Positions 1 through 8,525 of a stretch of 64,000 bases of DNA are shown here, piece after piece (within the stretch, counting starts at the first letter, position 1; every line of letters starts with the position of its first letter). The notes under the pieces are model-generated. The model saw only the letters and a list, made by a program, of their open reading frames with translations. It ran no database searches and was not told the origin of the DNA. Made by a program: the position numbers and the translations under genes. The stretch comes from Limanda limanda (taxonomy: Eukaryota; Chordata; Actinopteri; Pleuronectiformes; Pleuronectidae): the NCBI RefSeq assembly GCF_963576545.1, contig NW_026870532.1, positions 1,054,001 to 1,118,000 on the forward strand. Direction: 5' to 3'.

Positions 1-12
1 GAGCCTACTTGC
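1..12 (+). repeat. Partial A monomer at left edge
   Basis: These twelve bases match the last twelve of a type A monomer (GAGCCTACTTGC), so the array continues to the left. Whether it is the long or short form cannot be told. Confidence 0.9.
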
Positions 13-31
13 AAGTCTCTCCGACCTTCAC

Positions 32-38
32 AAAAAAA
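32..38 (+). other. Phased A7 tract (reference copy)
   Basis: A run of seven A lies at monomer position 20-26 in nearly every A and B copy, so A-tracts recur every 155-163 bp across the window. Known behaviour of A-tracts (intrinsic bending, effects on nucleosome placement) makes a phasing role plausible. A recurrent variant changes the last A to C (for example at 3257, 3895, 4549, 12700, 14938). Rare copies are extended to A9 (44882, 55780) or interrupted by G (62862). Confidence 0.85.
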
Positions 39-42
39 GTTA

Positions 43-50
43 TTCAAGAA
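43..50. promoter_or_regulatory. TTC-AA-GAA dyad, HSE-like (reference copy)
   Basis: TATTC-AA-GAATA is a perfect 12-bp dyad in the shared head of A and B, so it recurs about 400 times. Its core TTCnnGAA matches two inverted nGAAn pentamers, the half-site arrangement of heat-shock factor elements. Flanking bases do not supply the third pentamer usual in strong elements. Binding is inference only. Confidence 0.3.
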
Positions 51-76
51 TATCTCTTTCTCCTATGTGCTTTCAT

Positions 77-97
77 CCCTAACCCTAACCCTAACCC
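77..97 (+). repeat. Telomere box (CCCTAA)3CCC in L monomers (reference copy)
   Basis: Three full CCCTAA hexamers plus CCC occupy 77-97 and the equivalent place in all 258 L monomers. On the - strand this reads (GGGTTA)3GGG, which has four GGG tracts, exactly the minimal set for an intramolecular three-tetrad telomeric G-quadruplex. The + strand has the matching i-motif pattern. Three L copies carry a tract-breaking substitution (3153, 33874, 51985), leaving about 255 intact boxes. The hexamer also gives TTAGGGTTA-type Myb-domain telomere-protein sites (TRF/Tbf1 class), which is an inference. Confidence 0.95.
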
Positions 98-98
98 T

Positions 99-111
99 TC
101 CGAAAGTCGGA
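99..111. other. TCCGA-aag-TCGGA hairpin in A (reference copy)
   Basis: A 5-bp perfect inverted repeat with a 3-nt loop starts directly after the telomere box. It can be extended if two bases (GA) bulge on the right arm. The CTTCCG to CTTCCA variant breaks one pair. B has a different hairpin around the same place, so a fold-back structure is kept at this position while its sequence changes. Confidence 0.6.
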
Positions 112-142
112 GAAGCTCAAGGATGGTACCGATCGATGCGCG

Positions 143-164
143 CTACCCCATTTAGTGGGGGTAG
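143..164. other. CTACCCC/GGGGTAG hairpin in A (reference copy)
   Basis: Arms CTACCCC (143-149) and GGGGTAG (158-164) are perfectly complementary around an 8-nt loop. Allowing one mismatch, two more outer pairs (GC/GC) can form. B lacks this element. The variants ACCCAATTT and TTTAGAGGG alter the arm end or the loop. It may form a cruciform or single-strand hairpin; no function is shown. Confidence 0.7.
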
Positions 165-827
165 AGCCTACTTGCAAGTCTCTCCGACCTTGACAAAAAA
201 AGTTATTCAAGAATATCTCTTTCTCCTATGTGCTTTCATCCCTAACCCTAACCCTAACCCTTCCGAAAGTCGGAGAAGCTCAAGGATGGTACCGATCGAT
301 GCGCGCTACCCCATTTAGTGGGGGTAGAGCCTACTTGCAAGTCTCTCCGACCTTCACAAAAAAAGTTATTCAAGAATATCTCTTTCTCCTATGTGCTTTC
401 ATCCCTAACCCTAACCCTAACCCTTCCGAAAGTCGGAGAAGCTCAAGGATGGTACCGATCGATGCGCGCTACCCAATTTAGTGGGGGTAGAGCCTACTTG
501 CAAGTCTCTCCGACCTTCACAAAAAAAGTTATTCAAGAATATCTCTTTCTCCTATGTGCTTTCATCCCTAACCCTAACCCTAACCCTTCCAAAAGTCGGA
601 GAAGCTTAAGGATGGTACCGATCGATGCGCGCTACCCCATTTAGTGGGGGTAGAGCCTACTTGCAAGTCTCTCCGACCTTCACAAAAAAAGTTATTCAAG
701 AATATCTCTTTCTCCTATGTGCTTTCATCCCTAACCCTAACCCTAACCCTTCCGAAAGTCGGAGAAGCTCAAGGATGGTACCGATCGATGTGCGCTACCC
801 CATTTAGTGGGGGTAGAGCCTACTTGC

Positions 828-982
828 AAGTCTCTCCGACCTTCACAAAAAAAGTTATTCAAGAATATCTCCTCAGATTTGGGGGAATTTCGTCGGTCGA
901 CCTCTTCCGAAGGTCGTACAAGCTCGGGGATGGTACCAATCGATCCGCAGGACCCAAATTAGTCCAGATGCAACCACTTTCC
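828..982 (+). repeat. Reference B monomer (155 bp)
   Basis: First B monomer. Bases 828-871 are the 44-nt head shared with A. Bases 872-903 are a B-specific middle with a G5 run and no telomere hexamers. Bases 904-982 align without gaps to the A tail at 56/79 identities. It keeps GGTACC and ATCGAT but replaces the CTACCCC/GGGGTAG hairpin. Palindrome GGTCGACC lies at 895-902, and CGACCT (898-903) pairs with AGGTCG (911-916) around a 7-nt loop. Recurrent B variants are ATCCGCAGG to ATCTGCAGG, CTTCCGAAGG to CTTCCAAAGG, CTCGGGGA to CTCTGGGA, CTCTTCC to CTCTTTC, and GATTTGGGG to GATTTTGGG. There are 119 complete B copies. Confidence 0.97.
898..916. other. CGACCT/AGGTCG hairpin in B (reference copy)
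   Basis: Six-base perfect inverted repeat (898-903 with 911-916), loop CTTCCGA, overlapping the 8-bp palindrome GGTCGACC at 895-902. In the first B of each B-B doublet a G to A change (CTTCCAAAGG) alters the loop but not the stem. Confidence 0.65.
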
Positions 983-3900
983 AAGTCTCTCCGACCTTCA
1001 CAAAAAAAGTTATTCAAGAATATCTCTTTCTCCTATGTGCTTTCATCCCTAACCCTAACCCTAACCCTTCCGAAAGTCGGAGAAGCTCAAGGATGGTACC
1101 GATCGATGTGCGCTACCCCATTTAGTGGGGGTAGAGCCTACTTGCAAGTCTCTCCGACCTTCACAAAAAAAGTTATTCAAGAATATCTCTTTCTCCTATG
1201 TGCTTTCATCCCTAACCCTAACCCTAACCCTTCCGAAAGTCGGAGAAGCTCAAGGATGGTACCGATCGATGCGCGCTACCCCATTTAGAGGGGGTAGAGC
1301 CTACTTGCAAGTCTCTCCGACCTTCACAAAAAAAGTTATTCAAGAATATCTCCTCAGATTTGGGGGAATTTCGTCGGTCGACCTCTTCCGAAGGTCGTAC
1401 AAGCTCGGGGATGGTACCAATCGATCCGCAGGACCCAAATTAGTCCAGATGCAACCACTTTCCAAGTCTCTCCGACCTTCACAAAAAAAGTTATTCAAGA
1501 ATATCTCTTTCTCCTATGTGCTTTCATCCCTAACCCTAACCCTAACCCTTCCGAAAGTCGGAGAAGCTCAAAGATGGTACCGATCGATGCGCGCTACCCA
1601 ATTTAGTGGGGGTAGAGCCTACTTGCAAGTCTCTCCGACCTTCACAAAAAAAGTTATTCAAGAATATCTCCTCAGATTTGGGGGAATTTCGTCGGTCGAC
1701 CTCTTTCGAAGGTCGTACAAGCTCGGGGATGGTACCAATCGATCTGCAGGACCCAAATTAGTCCAGATGCAACCACTTTCCAAGTCTCTCCGACCTTCAC
1801 AAAAAAAGTTATTCAAGAATATCTCTTTCTCCTATGTGCTTTCATCCCTAACCCTAACCCTAACCCTTCCGAAAGTCGGAGAAGCTCAAGGATGGTACCG
1901 ATCGATGTGCGCTACCCCATTTAGTGGGGGTAGAGCCTACTTGCAAGTCTCTCCGACCTTCACAAAAAAAGTTATTCAAGAATATCTCTTTCTCCTATGT
2001 GCTTTCATCCCTAACCCTAACCCTAACCCTTCCGAAAGTCGGAGAAGCTCAAGGATGGTACCGATCGATGCGCGCTACCCCATTTAGAGGGGGTAGAGCC
2101 TACTTGCAAGTCTCTCCGACCTTCACAAAAAAAGTTATTCAAGAATATCTCCTCAGATTTGGGGGAATTTCGTCGGTCGACCTCTTCCGAAGGTCGTACA
2201 AGCTCGGGGATGGTACCAATCGATCCGCAGGACCCAAATTAGTCCAGATGCAACCACTTTCCAAGTCTCTCCGACCTTCACAAAAAAAGTTATTCAAGAA
2301 TATCTCTTTCTCCTATGTGCTTTCATCCCTAACCCTAACCCTAACCCTTCCGAAAGTCGGAGAAGCTCAAAGATGGTACCGATCGATGCGCGCTACCCAA
2401 TTTAGTGGGGGTAGAGCCTACTTGCAAGTCTCTCCGACCTTCACAAAAAAAGTTATTCAAGAATATCTCTTTCTCCTATGTGCTTTCATCCCTAACCCTA
2501 ACCCTAACCCTTCCAAAAGTCGGAGAAGCTCAAGGATGGTACCGATCGATGCGCGCTACCCCATTTAGTGGGGGTAGAGCCTACTTGCAAGTCTCTCCGA
2601 CCTTCACAAAAAAAGTTATTCAAGAATATCTCTTTCTCCTATGTGCTTTCATCCCTAACCCTAACCCTAACCCTTCCGAAAGTCGGAGAAGCTCAAGGAT
2701 GGTACCGATCGATGCGCGCTACCCCATTTAGTGGGGGTAGAGCCTACTTGCAAGTCTCTCCGACCTTCACAAAAAAAGTTATTCAAGAATATCTCCTCAG
2801 ATTTGGGGGAATTTCGTCGGTCGACCTCTTCCGAAGGTCGTACAAGCTCGGGGATGGTACCAATCGATCCGCAGGACCCAAATTAGTCCAGATGCAACCA
2901 CTTTTCAAGTCTCTCCGACCTTCACAAAAAAAGTTATTCAAGAATATCTCTTTCTCCTATGTGCTTTCATCCCTAACCCTAACCCTAACCCTTCCGAAAG
3001 TCGGAGAAGCTCAAGGATGGTACCGATCGATGCGCGCTACCCCATTTAGTGGGGGTAGAGCCTACTTGCAAGTCTCTCCGACCTTCACAAAAAAAGTTAT
3101 TCAAGAATATCTCTTTCTCCTATGTGCTTTCATCCCTAACCCTAACCCTAACACTTCCGAAAGTCGGAGAAGCTCAAGGATGGTACCGATCGATGCGCGC
3201 TACCCCATTTAGTGGGGGTAGAGCCTACTTGCAAGTCTCTCCGACCTTCACAAAAAACGTTATTCAAGAATATCTCCTCAGATTTGGGGGAATTTCGTCG
3301 GTCGACCTCTTTCGAAGGTCGTACAAGCTCGGGGATGGTACCAATCGATCTGCAGGACCCAAATTAGTCCAGATGCAACCACTTTCCAAGTCTCTCCGAC
3401 CTTCACAAAAAAAGTTATTCAAGAATATCTCTTTCTCCTATGTGCTTTCATCCCTAACCCTAACCCTAACCCTTCCGAAAGTCGGAGAAGCTCAAGGATG
3501 GTACCGATCGATGCGCGCTACCCCATTTAGTGGGGGTAGAGCCTACTTGCAAGTCTCTCCGACCTTCACAAAAAAAGTTATTCAAGAATATCTCCTCAGA
3601 TTTGGGGGAATTTCGTCGGTCGACCTCTTCCGAAGGTCGTACAAGCTCGGGGATGGTACCAATCGATCTGCAGGACCCAAATTAGTCCAGATGCAACCAC
3701 TTTCCAAGTCTCTCCGACCTTCACAAAAAAAGTTATTCAAGAATATCTCTTTCTCCTATGTGCTTTCATCCCTAACCCTAACCCTAACCCTTCCGAAAGT
3801 CGGAGAAGCTCAAGGATGGTACCGATCGATGCGCGCTACCCCATTTAGTGGGGGTAGAGCCTACTTGCAAGTCTCTCCGACCTTCACAAAAAACGTTATT

Positions 3901-6900
3901 CAAGAATATCTCTTTCTCCTATGTGCTTTCATCCCTAACCCTAACCCTAACCCTTCCGAAAGTCGGAGAAGCTCAAGGATGGTACCGATCGATGTGCGCT
4001 ACCCCATTTAGTGGGGGTAGAGCCTACTTGCAAGTCTCTCCGACCTTCACAAAAAAAGTTATTCAAGAATATCTCTTTCTCCTATGTGCTTTCATCCCTA
4101 ACCCTAACCCTAACCCTTCCGAAAGTCGGAGAAGCTCAAGGATGGTACCGATCGATGTGCGCTACCCCATTTAGTGGGGGTAGAGCCTACTTGCAAGTCT
4201 CTCCGACCTTCACAAAAAAAGTTATTCAAGAATATCTCTTTCTCCTATGTGCTTTCATCCCTAACCCTAACCCTAACCCTTCCGAAAGTCGGAGAAGCTC
4301 AAGGATGGTACCGATCGATGCGCGCTACCCCATTTAGTGGGGGTAGAGCCTACTAGCAAGTCTCTCCGACCTTCACAAAAAAAGTTATTCAAGAATATCT
4401 CTTTCTCCTATGTGCTTTCATCCCTAACCCTAACCCTAACCCTTCCGAAAGTCGGAGAAGCTCAAGGATGGTACCGATCGATGCGCGCTACCCCATTTAG
4501 TGGGGGTAGAGCCTACTTGCAAGTCTCTCCGACCTTCACAAAAAACGTTATTCAAGAATATCTCTTTCTCCTATGTGCTTTCATCCCTAACCCTAACCCT
4601 AACCCTTCCGAAAGTCGGAGAAGCTCAAGGATGGTACCGATCGATGTGCGCTACCCCATTTAGTGGGGGTAAAGCCTACTTGCAAGTCTCTCCGACCTTC
4701 ACAAAAAAAGTTATTCAAGAATATCTCCTCAGATTTGGGGGAATTTCGTCGGTCGACCTCTTCCGAAGGTCGTACAAGCTCGGGGATGGTACCAATCGAT
4801 CTGCAGGACCCAAATTAGTCCAGATGCAACCACTTTCCAAGTCTCTCCGACCTTCACAAAAAAAGTTATTCAAGAATATCTCTTTCTCCTATGTGCTTTC
4901 ATCCCTAACCCTAACCCTAACCCTTCCGAAAGTCGGAAAAGCTCAAGGATGGTACCGATCGATGCGCGCTACCCCATTTAGTGGGGGTAGAGCCTACTTG
5001 CAAGTCTCTCCGACCTTCACAAAAAAAGTTATTCAAGAATATCTCTTTCTCCTATGTGCTTTCATCCCTAACCCTAACCCTAACCCTTCCGAAAGTCGGA
5101 GAAGCTCAAGGATGGTACCGATCGATGCGCGCTACCCCATTTAGTGGGGGTAGAGCCTACTTGCAAGTCTCTCCGACCTTCACAAAAAAAGTTATTCAAG
5201 AATATCTCCTCAGATTTGGGGGAATTTCGTCGGTCGACCTCTTCCGAAGGTCGTACAAGCTCGGGGATGGTACCAATCGATCCGCAGGACCCAAATTAGT
5301 CCAGATGCAACCACTTTCCAAGTCTCTCCGACCTTCACAAAAAAAGTTATTCAAGAATATCTCTTTCTCCTATGTGCTTTCATCCCTAACCCTAACCCTA
5401 ACCCTTCCGAAAGTCGGAGAAGCTCAAGGATGGTACCGATCGATGTGCGCTACCCCATTTAGTGGGGGTAGAGCCTACTTGCAAGTCTCTCCGACCTTCA
5501 CAAAAAAAGTTATTCAAGAATATCTCTTTCTCCTATGTGCTTTCATCCCTAACCCTAACCCTAACCCTTCCGAAAGTCGGAGAAGCTCAAGGATGGTACC
5601 GATCGATGCGCGCTACCCCATTTAGTGGGGGTAGAGCCTACTTGCAAGTCTCTCCGACCTTCACAAAAAAAGTTATTCAAGAATATCTCTTTCTCCTATG
5701 TGCTTTCATCCCTAACCCTAACCCTAACCCTTCCGAAAGTCGGAGAAGCTCAAGGATGGTACCGATCGATGCGCGCTACCCCATTTAGTGGGGGTAGAGC
5801 CTACTTGCAAGTCTCTCCGACCTTCACAAAAAAAGTTATTCAAGAATATCTCCTCAGATTTGGGGGAATTTCGTCGGTCGACCTCTTCCGAAGGTCGTAC
5901 AAGCTCGGGGATGGTACCAATCGATCCGCAGGACCCAAATTAGTCCAGATGCAACCACTTTCCAAGTCTCTCCGACCTTCACAAAAAAAGTTATTCAAGA
6001 ATATCTCTTTCTCCTATGTGCTTTCATCCCTAACCCTAACCCTAACCCTTCCAAAAGTCGGAGAAGCTCAAGGATGGTACTGATCGATGCGCGCTACCCC
6101 ATTTAGTGGGGGTAGAGCCTACTAGCAAGTCTCTCCGACCTTCACAAAAAAAGTTATTCAAGAATATCTCTTTCTCCTATGTGCTTTCATCCCTAACCCT
6201 AACCCTAACCCTTCCGAAAGTCGGAGAAGCTCAAGGATGGTACTGATCGATGCGCGCTACCCCATTTAGTGGGGGTAGAGCCTACTTGCAAGTCTCTCCG
6301 ACCTTCACAAAAAAAGTTATTCAAGAATATCTCTTTCTCCTATGTGCTTTCATCCCTAACCCTAACCCTAACCCTTCCGAAAGTCGGAGAAGCTCAAGGA
6401 TGGTACCGATCGATGCGCGCTACCCCATTTAGTGGGGGTAGAGCCTACTTGCAAGTCTCTCCGACCTTCACAAAAAAAGTTATTCAAGAATATCTCCTCA
6501 GATTTTGGGGAATTTCGTCGGTCGACCTCTTCCGAAGGTCGTACAAGCTCGGGGATGGTACCAATCGATCCGCAGGACCCAAATTAGTCCAGATGCAACC
6601 ACTTTCCAAGTCTCTCCGACCTTCACAAAAAAAGTTATTCAAGAATATCTCTTTCTCCTATGTGCTTTCATCCCTAACCCTAACCCTAACCCTTCCGAAA
6701 GTCGGAGAAGCTCAAGGATGGTACCGATCGATGCGCGCTACCCCATTTAGTGGGGGTAGAGCCTACTTGCAAGTCTCTCCGACCTTCACAAAAAAAGTTA
6801 TTCAAGAATATCTCCTCAGATTTGGGGGAATTTCGTCGGTCGACCTCTTCCGAAGGTCGTACAAGCTCGGGGATGGTACCAATCGATCCGCAGGACCCAA

Positions 6901-7732
6901 ATTAGTCCAGATGCAACCACTTTCCAAGTCTCTCCGACCTTCACAAAAAAAGTTATTCAAGAATATCTCTTTCTCCTATGTGCTTTCATCCCTAACCCTA
7001 ACCCTAACCCTTCCGAAAGTCGGAGAAGCTCAAGGATGGTACCGATCGATGCGCGCTACCCCATTTAGTGGGGGTAGAGCCTACTTGCAAGTCTCTCCGA
7101 CCTTCACAAAAAAAGTTATTCAAGAATATCTCCTCAGATTTGGGGGAATTTCGTCGGTCGACCTCTTCCGAAGGTCGTACAAGCTCGGGGATGGTACCAA
7201 TCGATCTGCAGGACCCAAATTAGTCCAGATGCAACCACTTTCCAAGTCTCTCCGACCTTCACAAAAAAAGTTATTCAAGAATATCTCTTTCTCCTATGTG
7301 CTTTCATCCCTAACCCTAACCCTAACCCTTCCGAAAGTCGGAGAAGCTCAAGGATGGTACCGATCGATGTGCGCTACCCCATTTAGTGGGGGTAGAGCCT
7401 ACTTGCAAGTCTCTCCGACCTTCACAAAAAAAGTTATTCAAGAATATCTCTTTCTCCTATGTGCTTTCATCCCTAACCCTAACCCTAACCCTTCCGAAAG
7501 TCGGAGAAGCTCAAGGATGGTACCGATCGATGCGCGCTACCCCATTTAGTGGGGGTAGAGCCTACTTGCAAGTCTCTCCGACCTTCACAAAAAAAGTTAT
7601 TCAAGAATATCTCTTTCTCCTATATGCTTTCATCCCTAACCCTAACCCTAACCCTTCCGAAAGTCGGAGAAGCTCAAGGATGGTACCGATCGATGCGCGC
7701 TACCCCATTTAGTGGGGGTAGAGCCTACTTGC

Positions 7733-8042
7733 AAGTCTCTCCGACCTTCACAAAAAAAGTTATTCAAGAATATCTCCTCAGATTTGGGGGAATTTCGTCG
7801 GTCGACCTCTTCCAAAGGTCGTACAAGCTCTGGGATGGTACCAATCGATCCGCAGGACCCAAATTAGTCCAGATGCAACCACTTTCCAAGTCTCTCCGAC
7901 CTTCACAAAAAAAGTTATTCAAGAATATCTCCTCAGATTTGGGGGAATTTCGTCGGTCGACCTCTTCCGAAGGTCGTACAAGCTCGGGGATGGTACCAAT
8001 CGATCTGCAGGACCCAAATTAGTCCAGATGCAACCACTTTCC
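7733..8042 (+). repeat. B-B doublet 1
   Basis: Two B monomers are adjacent with no A between them. The first B carries CTTCCAAAGG plus CTCTGGGA; the second carries ATCTGCAGG. This three-variant signature and the context L-B-B-L-L are the same in all eight doublets. Confidence 0.93.
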
Positions 8043-8368
8043 AAGTCTCTCCGACCTTCACAAAAAAAGTTATTCAAGAATATCTCTTTCTCCTATGTGC
8101 TTTCATCCCTAACCCTAACCCTAACCCTTCCGAAAGTCGGAGAAGCTCAAGGATGGTACCGATCGATGTGCGCTACCCCATTTAGTGGGGGTAGAGCCTA
8201 CTTGCAAGTCTCTCCGACCTTCACAAAAAAAGTTATTCAAGAATATCTCTTTCTCCTATGTGCTTTCATCCCTAACCCTAACCCTAACCCTTCCGAAAGT
8301 CGGAGAAGCTCAAGGATGGTACCGATCGATGCGCGCTACCCCATTTAGTGGGGGTAGAGCCTACTTGC

Positions 8369-8525
8369 AAGTCTCTCCGACCTTCACAAAAAAAGTTATT
8401 CAAGAATATCTCTTTCTCCTATGTGCTTTCATCCCTAACCCTAACCCTTCCGAAAGTCGGAGAAGCTCAAGGATGGTACCGATCGATGCGCGCTACCCCA
8501 TTTAGTGGGGGTAGAGCCTACTTGC
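8369..8525 (+). repeat. Reference short A monomer, S (157 bp), first of 22
   Basis: This A monomer has (CCCTAA)2CCC instead of (CCCTAA)3CCC and is exactly 6 bp shorter. It therefore has three GGG tracts on the - strand and cannot form a three-tetrad quadruplex by itself. S copies start at 8369, 9007, 11080, 11718, 13318, 13956, 18760, 25341, 26941, 27579, 27736, 28374, 30455, 31093, 33973, 35573, 38461, 39099, 49365, 51446, 52084 and 60426. None occurs before 8.3 kb. Nineteen of the 22 are followed by B; the exceptions are 27579 (followed by S), 49365 and 60426 (followed by L). S is always preceded by L or S, never by B. Confidence 0.95.

Larger units (their letters stand above)
13..56 (+). 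repeat. 44-nt head module shared by A and B
   Basis: The first 44 nt, from AAGTCTCTCC to GAATATCTC, are identical in the A and B consensus. The rest of the two monomers is diverged (tail) or unrelated (middle). The module holds an A7 tract and the dyad TATTC-AA-GAATA. It also contains CTCCGAC (19-25), whose reverse complement GTCGGAG occurs in the same A monomer at 106-112. The sharp edge of identity at base 44 suggests either selection on this segment or recent exchange between the two families. No function is shown by the sequence alone. Confidence 0.93.
13..175 (+). repeat. Reference A monomer, long form (163 bp)
   Basis: First complete A monomer, used here as the reference. Positions 1-44 of the monomer (13-56) are the head shared exactly with B. 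Positions 45-84 (57-96) are the A-specific middle ending in the telomere box. Positions 85-163 (97-175) are the tail, homologous to B at about 71% identity. Sub-elements are an A7 tract (32-38), a TTC-AA-GAA dyad (43-50), (CCCTAA)3CCC (77-97), a TCCGA/TCGGA hairpin (99-111), GGTACC (125-130) followed by overlapping CGATCG/ATCGAT and GCGC palindromes, and a CTACCCC/GGGGTAG hairpin (143-164). There are seven CpG sites. Its length is near nucleosome-repeat size. Recurrent variants seen in other L copies include GATGCGCGC to GATGTGCGC, CTTCCG to CTTCCA, GTACCG to GTACTG, ACCCCATTT to ACCCAATTT, ACTTGC to ACTAGC and AAAAAAAG to AAAAAACG. Confidence 0.97.
13..1944 (+). repeat. Array segment 1: L-rich start
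   Basis: Monomer order is L L L L, LBL, LBLBL. The block starting at 1146 (LBL with the TTTAGAGGGG change, then CAAAGATGG and ACCCAATTT) resembles the block starting at 1945, an offset of 799 bp. Private changes are C to G at 192 and a T giving AGCTTAAGG near 606. Confidence 0.93.
1945..8525 (+). repeat. Array segment 2: left copy of a large duplication
   Basis: Order is LBL, L, LBL, LBLBL, LLLL, LBL, LBL, L, LBL, L, LBLBLBL, L, LBB, L, L, S. It matches 19235-25497 monomer for monomer except for one extra L-B dimer (318 bp) in the LBLBL group that starts at 3070. Shared rare changes include TTTAGAGGGG, CAAAGATGG, ACTTTTCAAG, GGTAAAGCC, GTCGGAAAAG, GTACTGATC and CTATATGC. Copy-specific changes are few, for example CAC for CCC at 3152-3154. 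Confidence 0.92.
5809..8525 (+). repeat. 17-monomer higher-order repeat, copy 1 (2,717 bp)
   Basis: Order is B L, L, LBLBLBL, L, LBB, L, L, S: 6 B, 10 L and 1 S. The same order follows directly at 8526-11236 with one L replaced by S, which explains the 6-bp length difference. A third copy is at 22781-25497. The CTATATGC change (7623) and the B-B doublet are shared by all three copies. Confidence 0.92.

Noticed and set aside
77..97. True telomere or long interstitial telomeric tract
   Set aside because: Only two or three hexamers per monomer, always embedded in non-telomeric sequence; no terminal run in the window.
143..164. Rho-independent terminator
   Set aside because: A GC-rich hairpin is present but is not followed by a T run, and the context is eukaryotic satellite DNA.
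886..902. CENP-B box in B (TTTCGTCGG resembles the start of the 17-bp box)
   Set aside because: Only the first half matches with one mismatch; the required central A and the CGGG core are missing.
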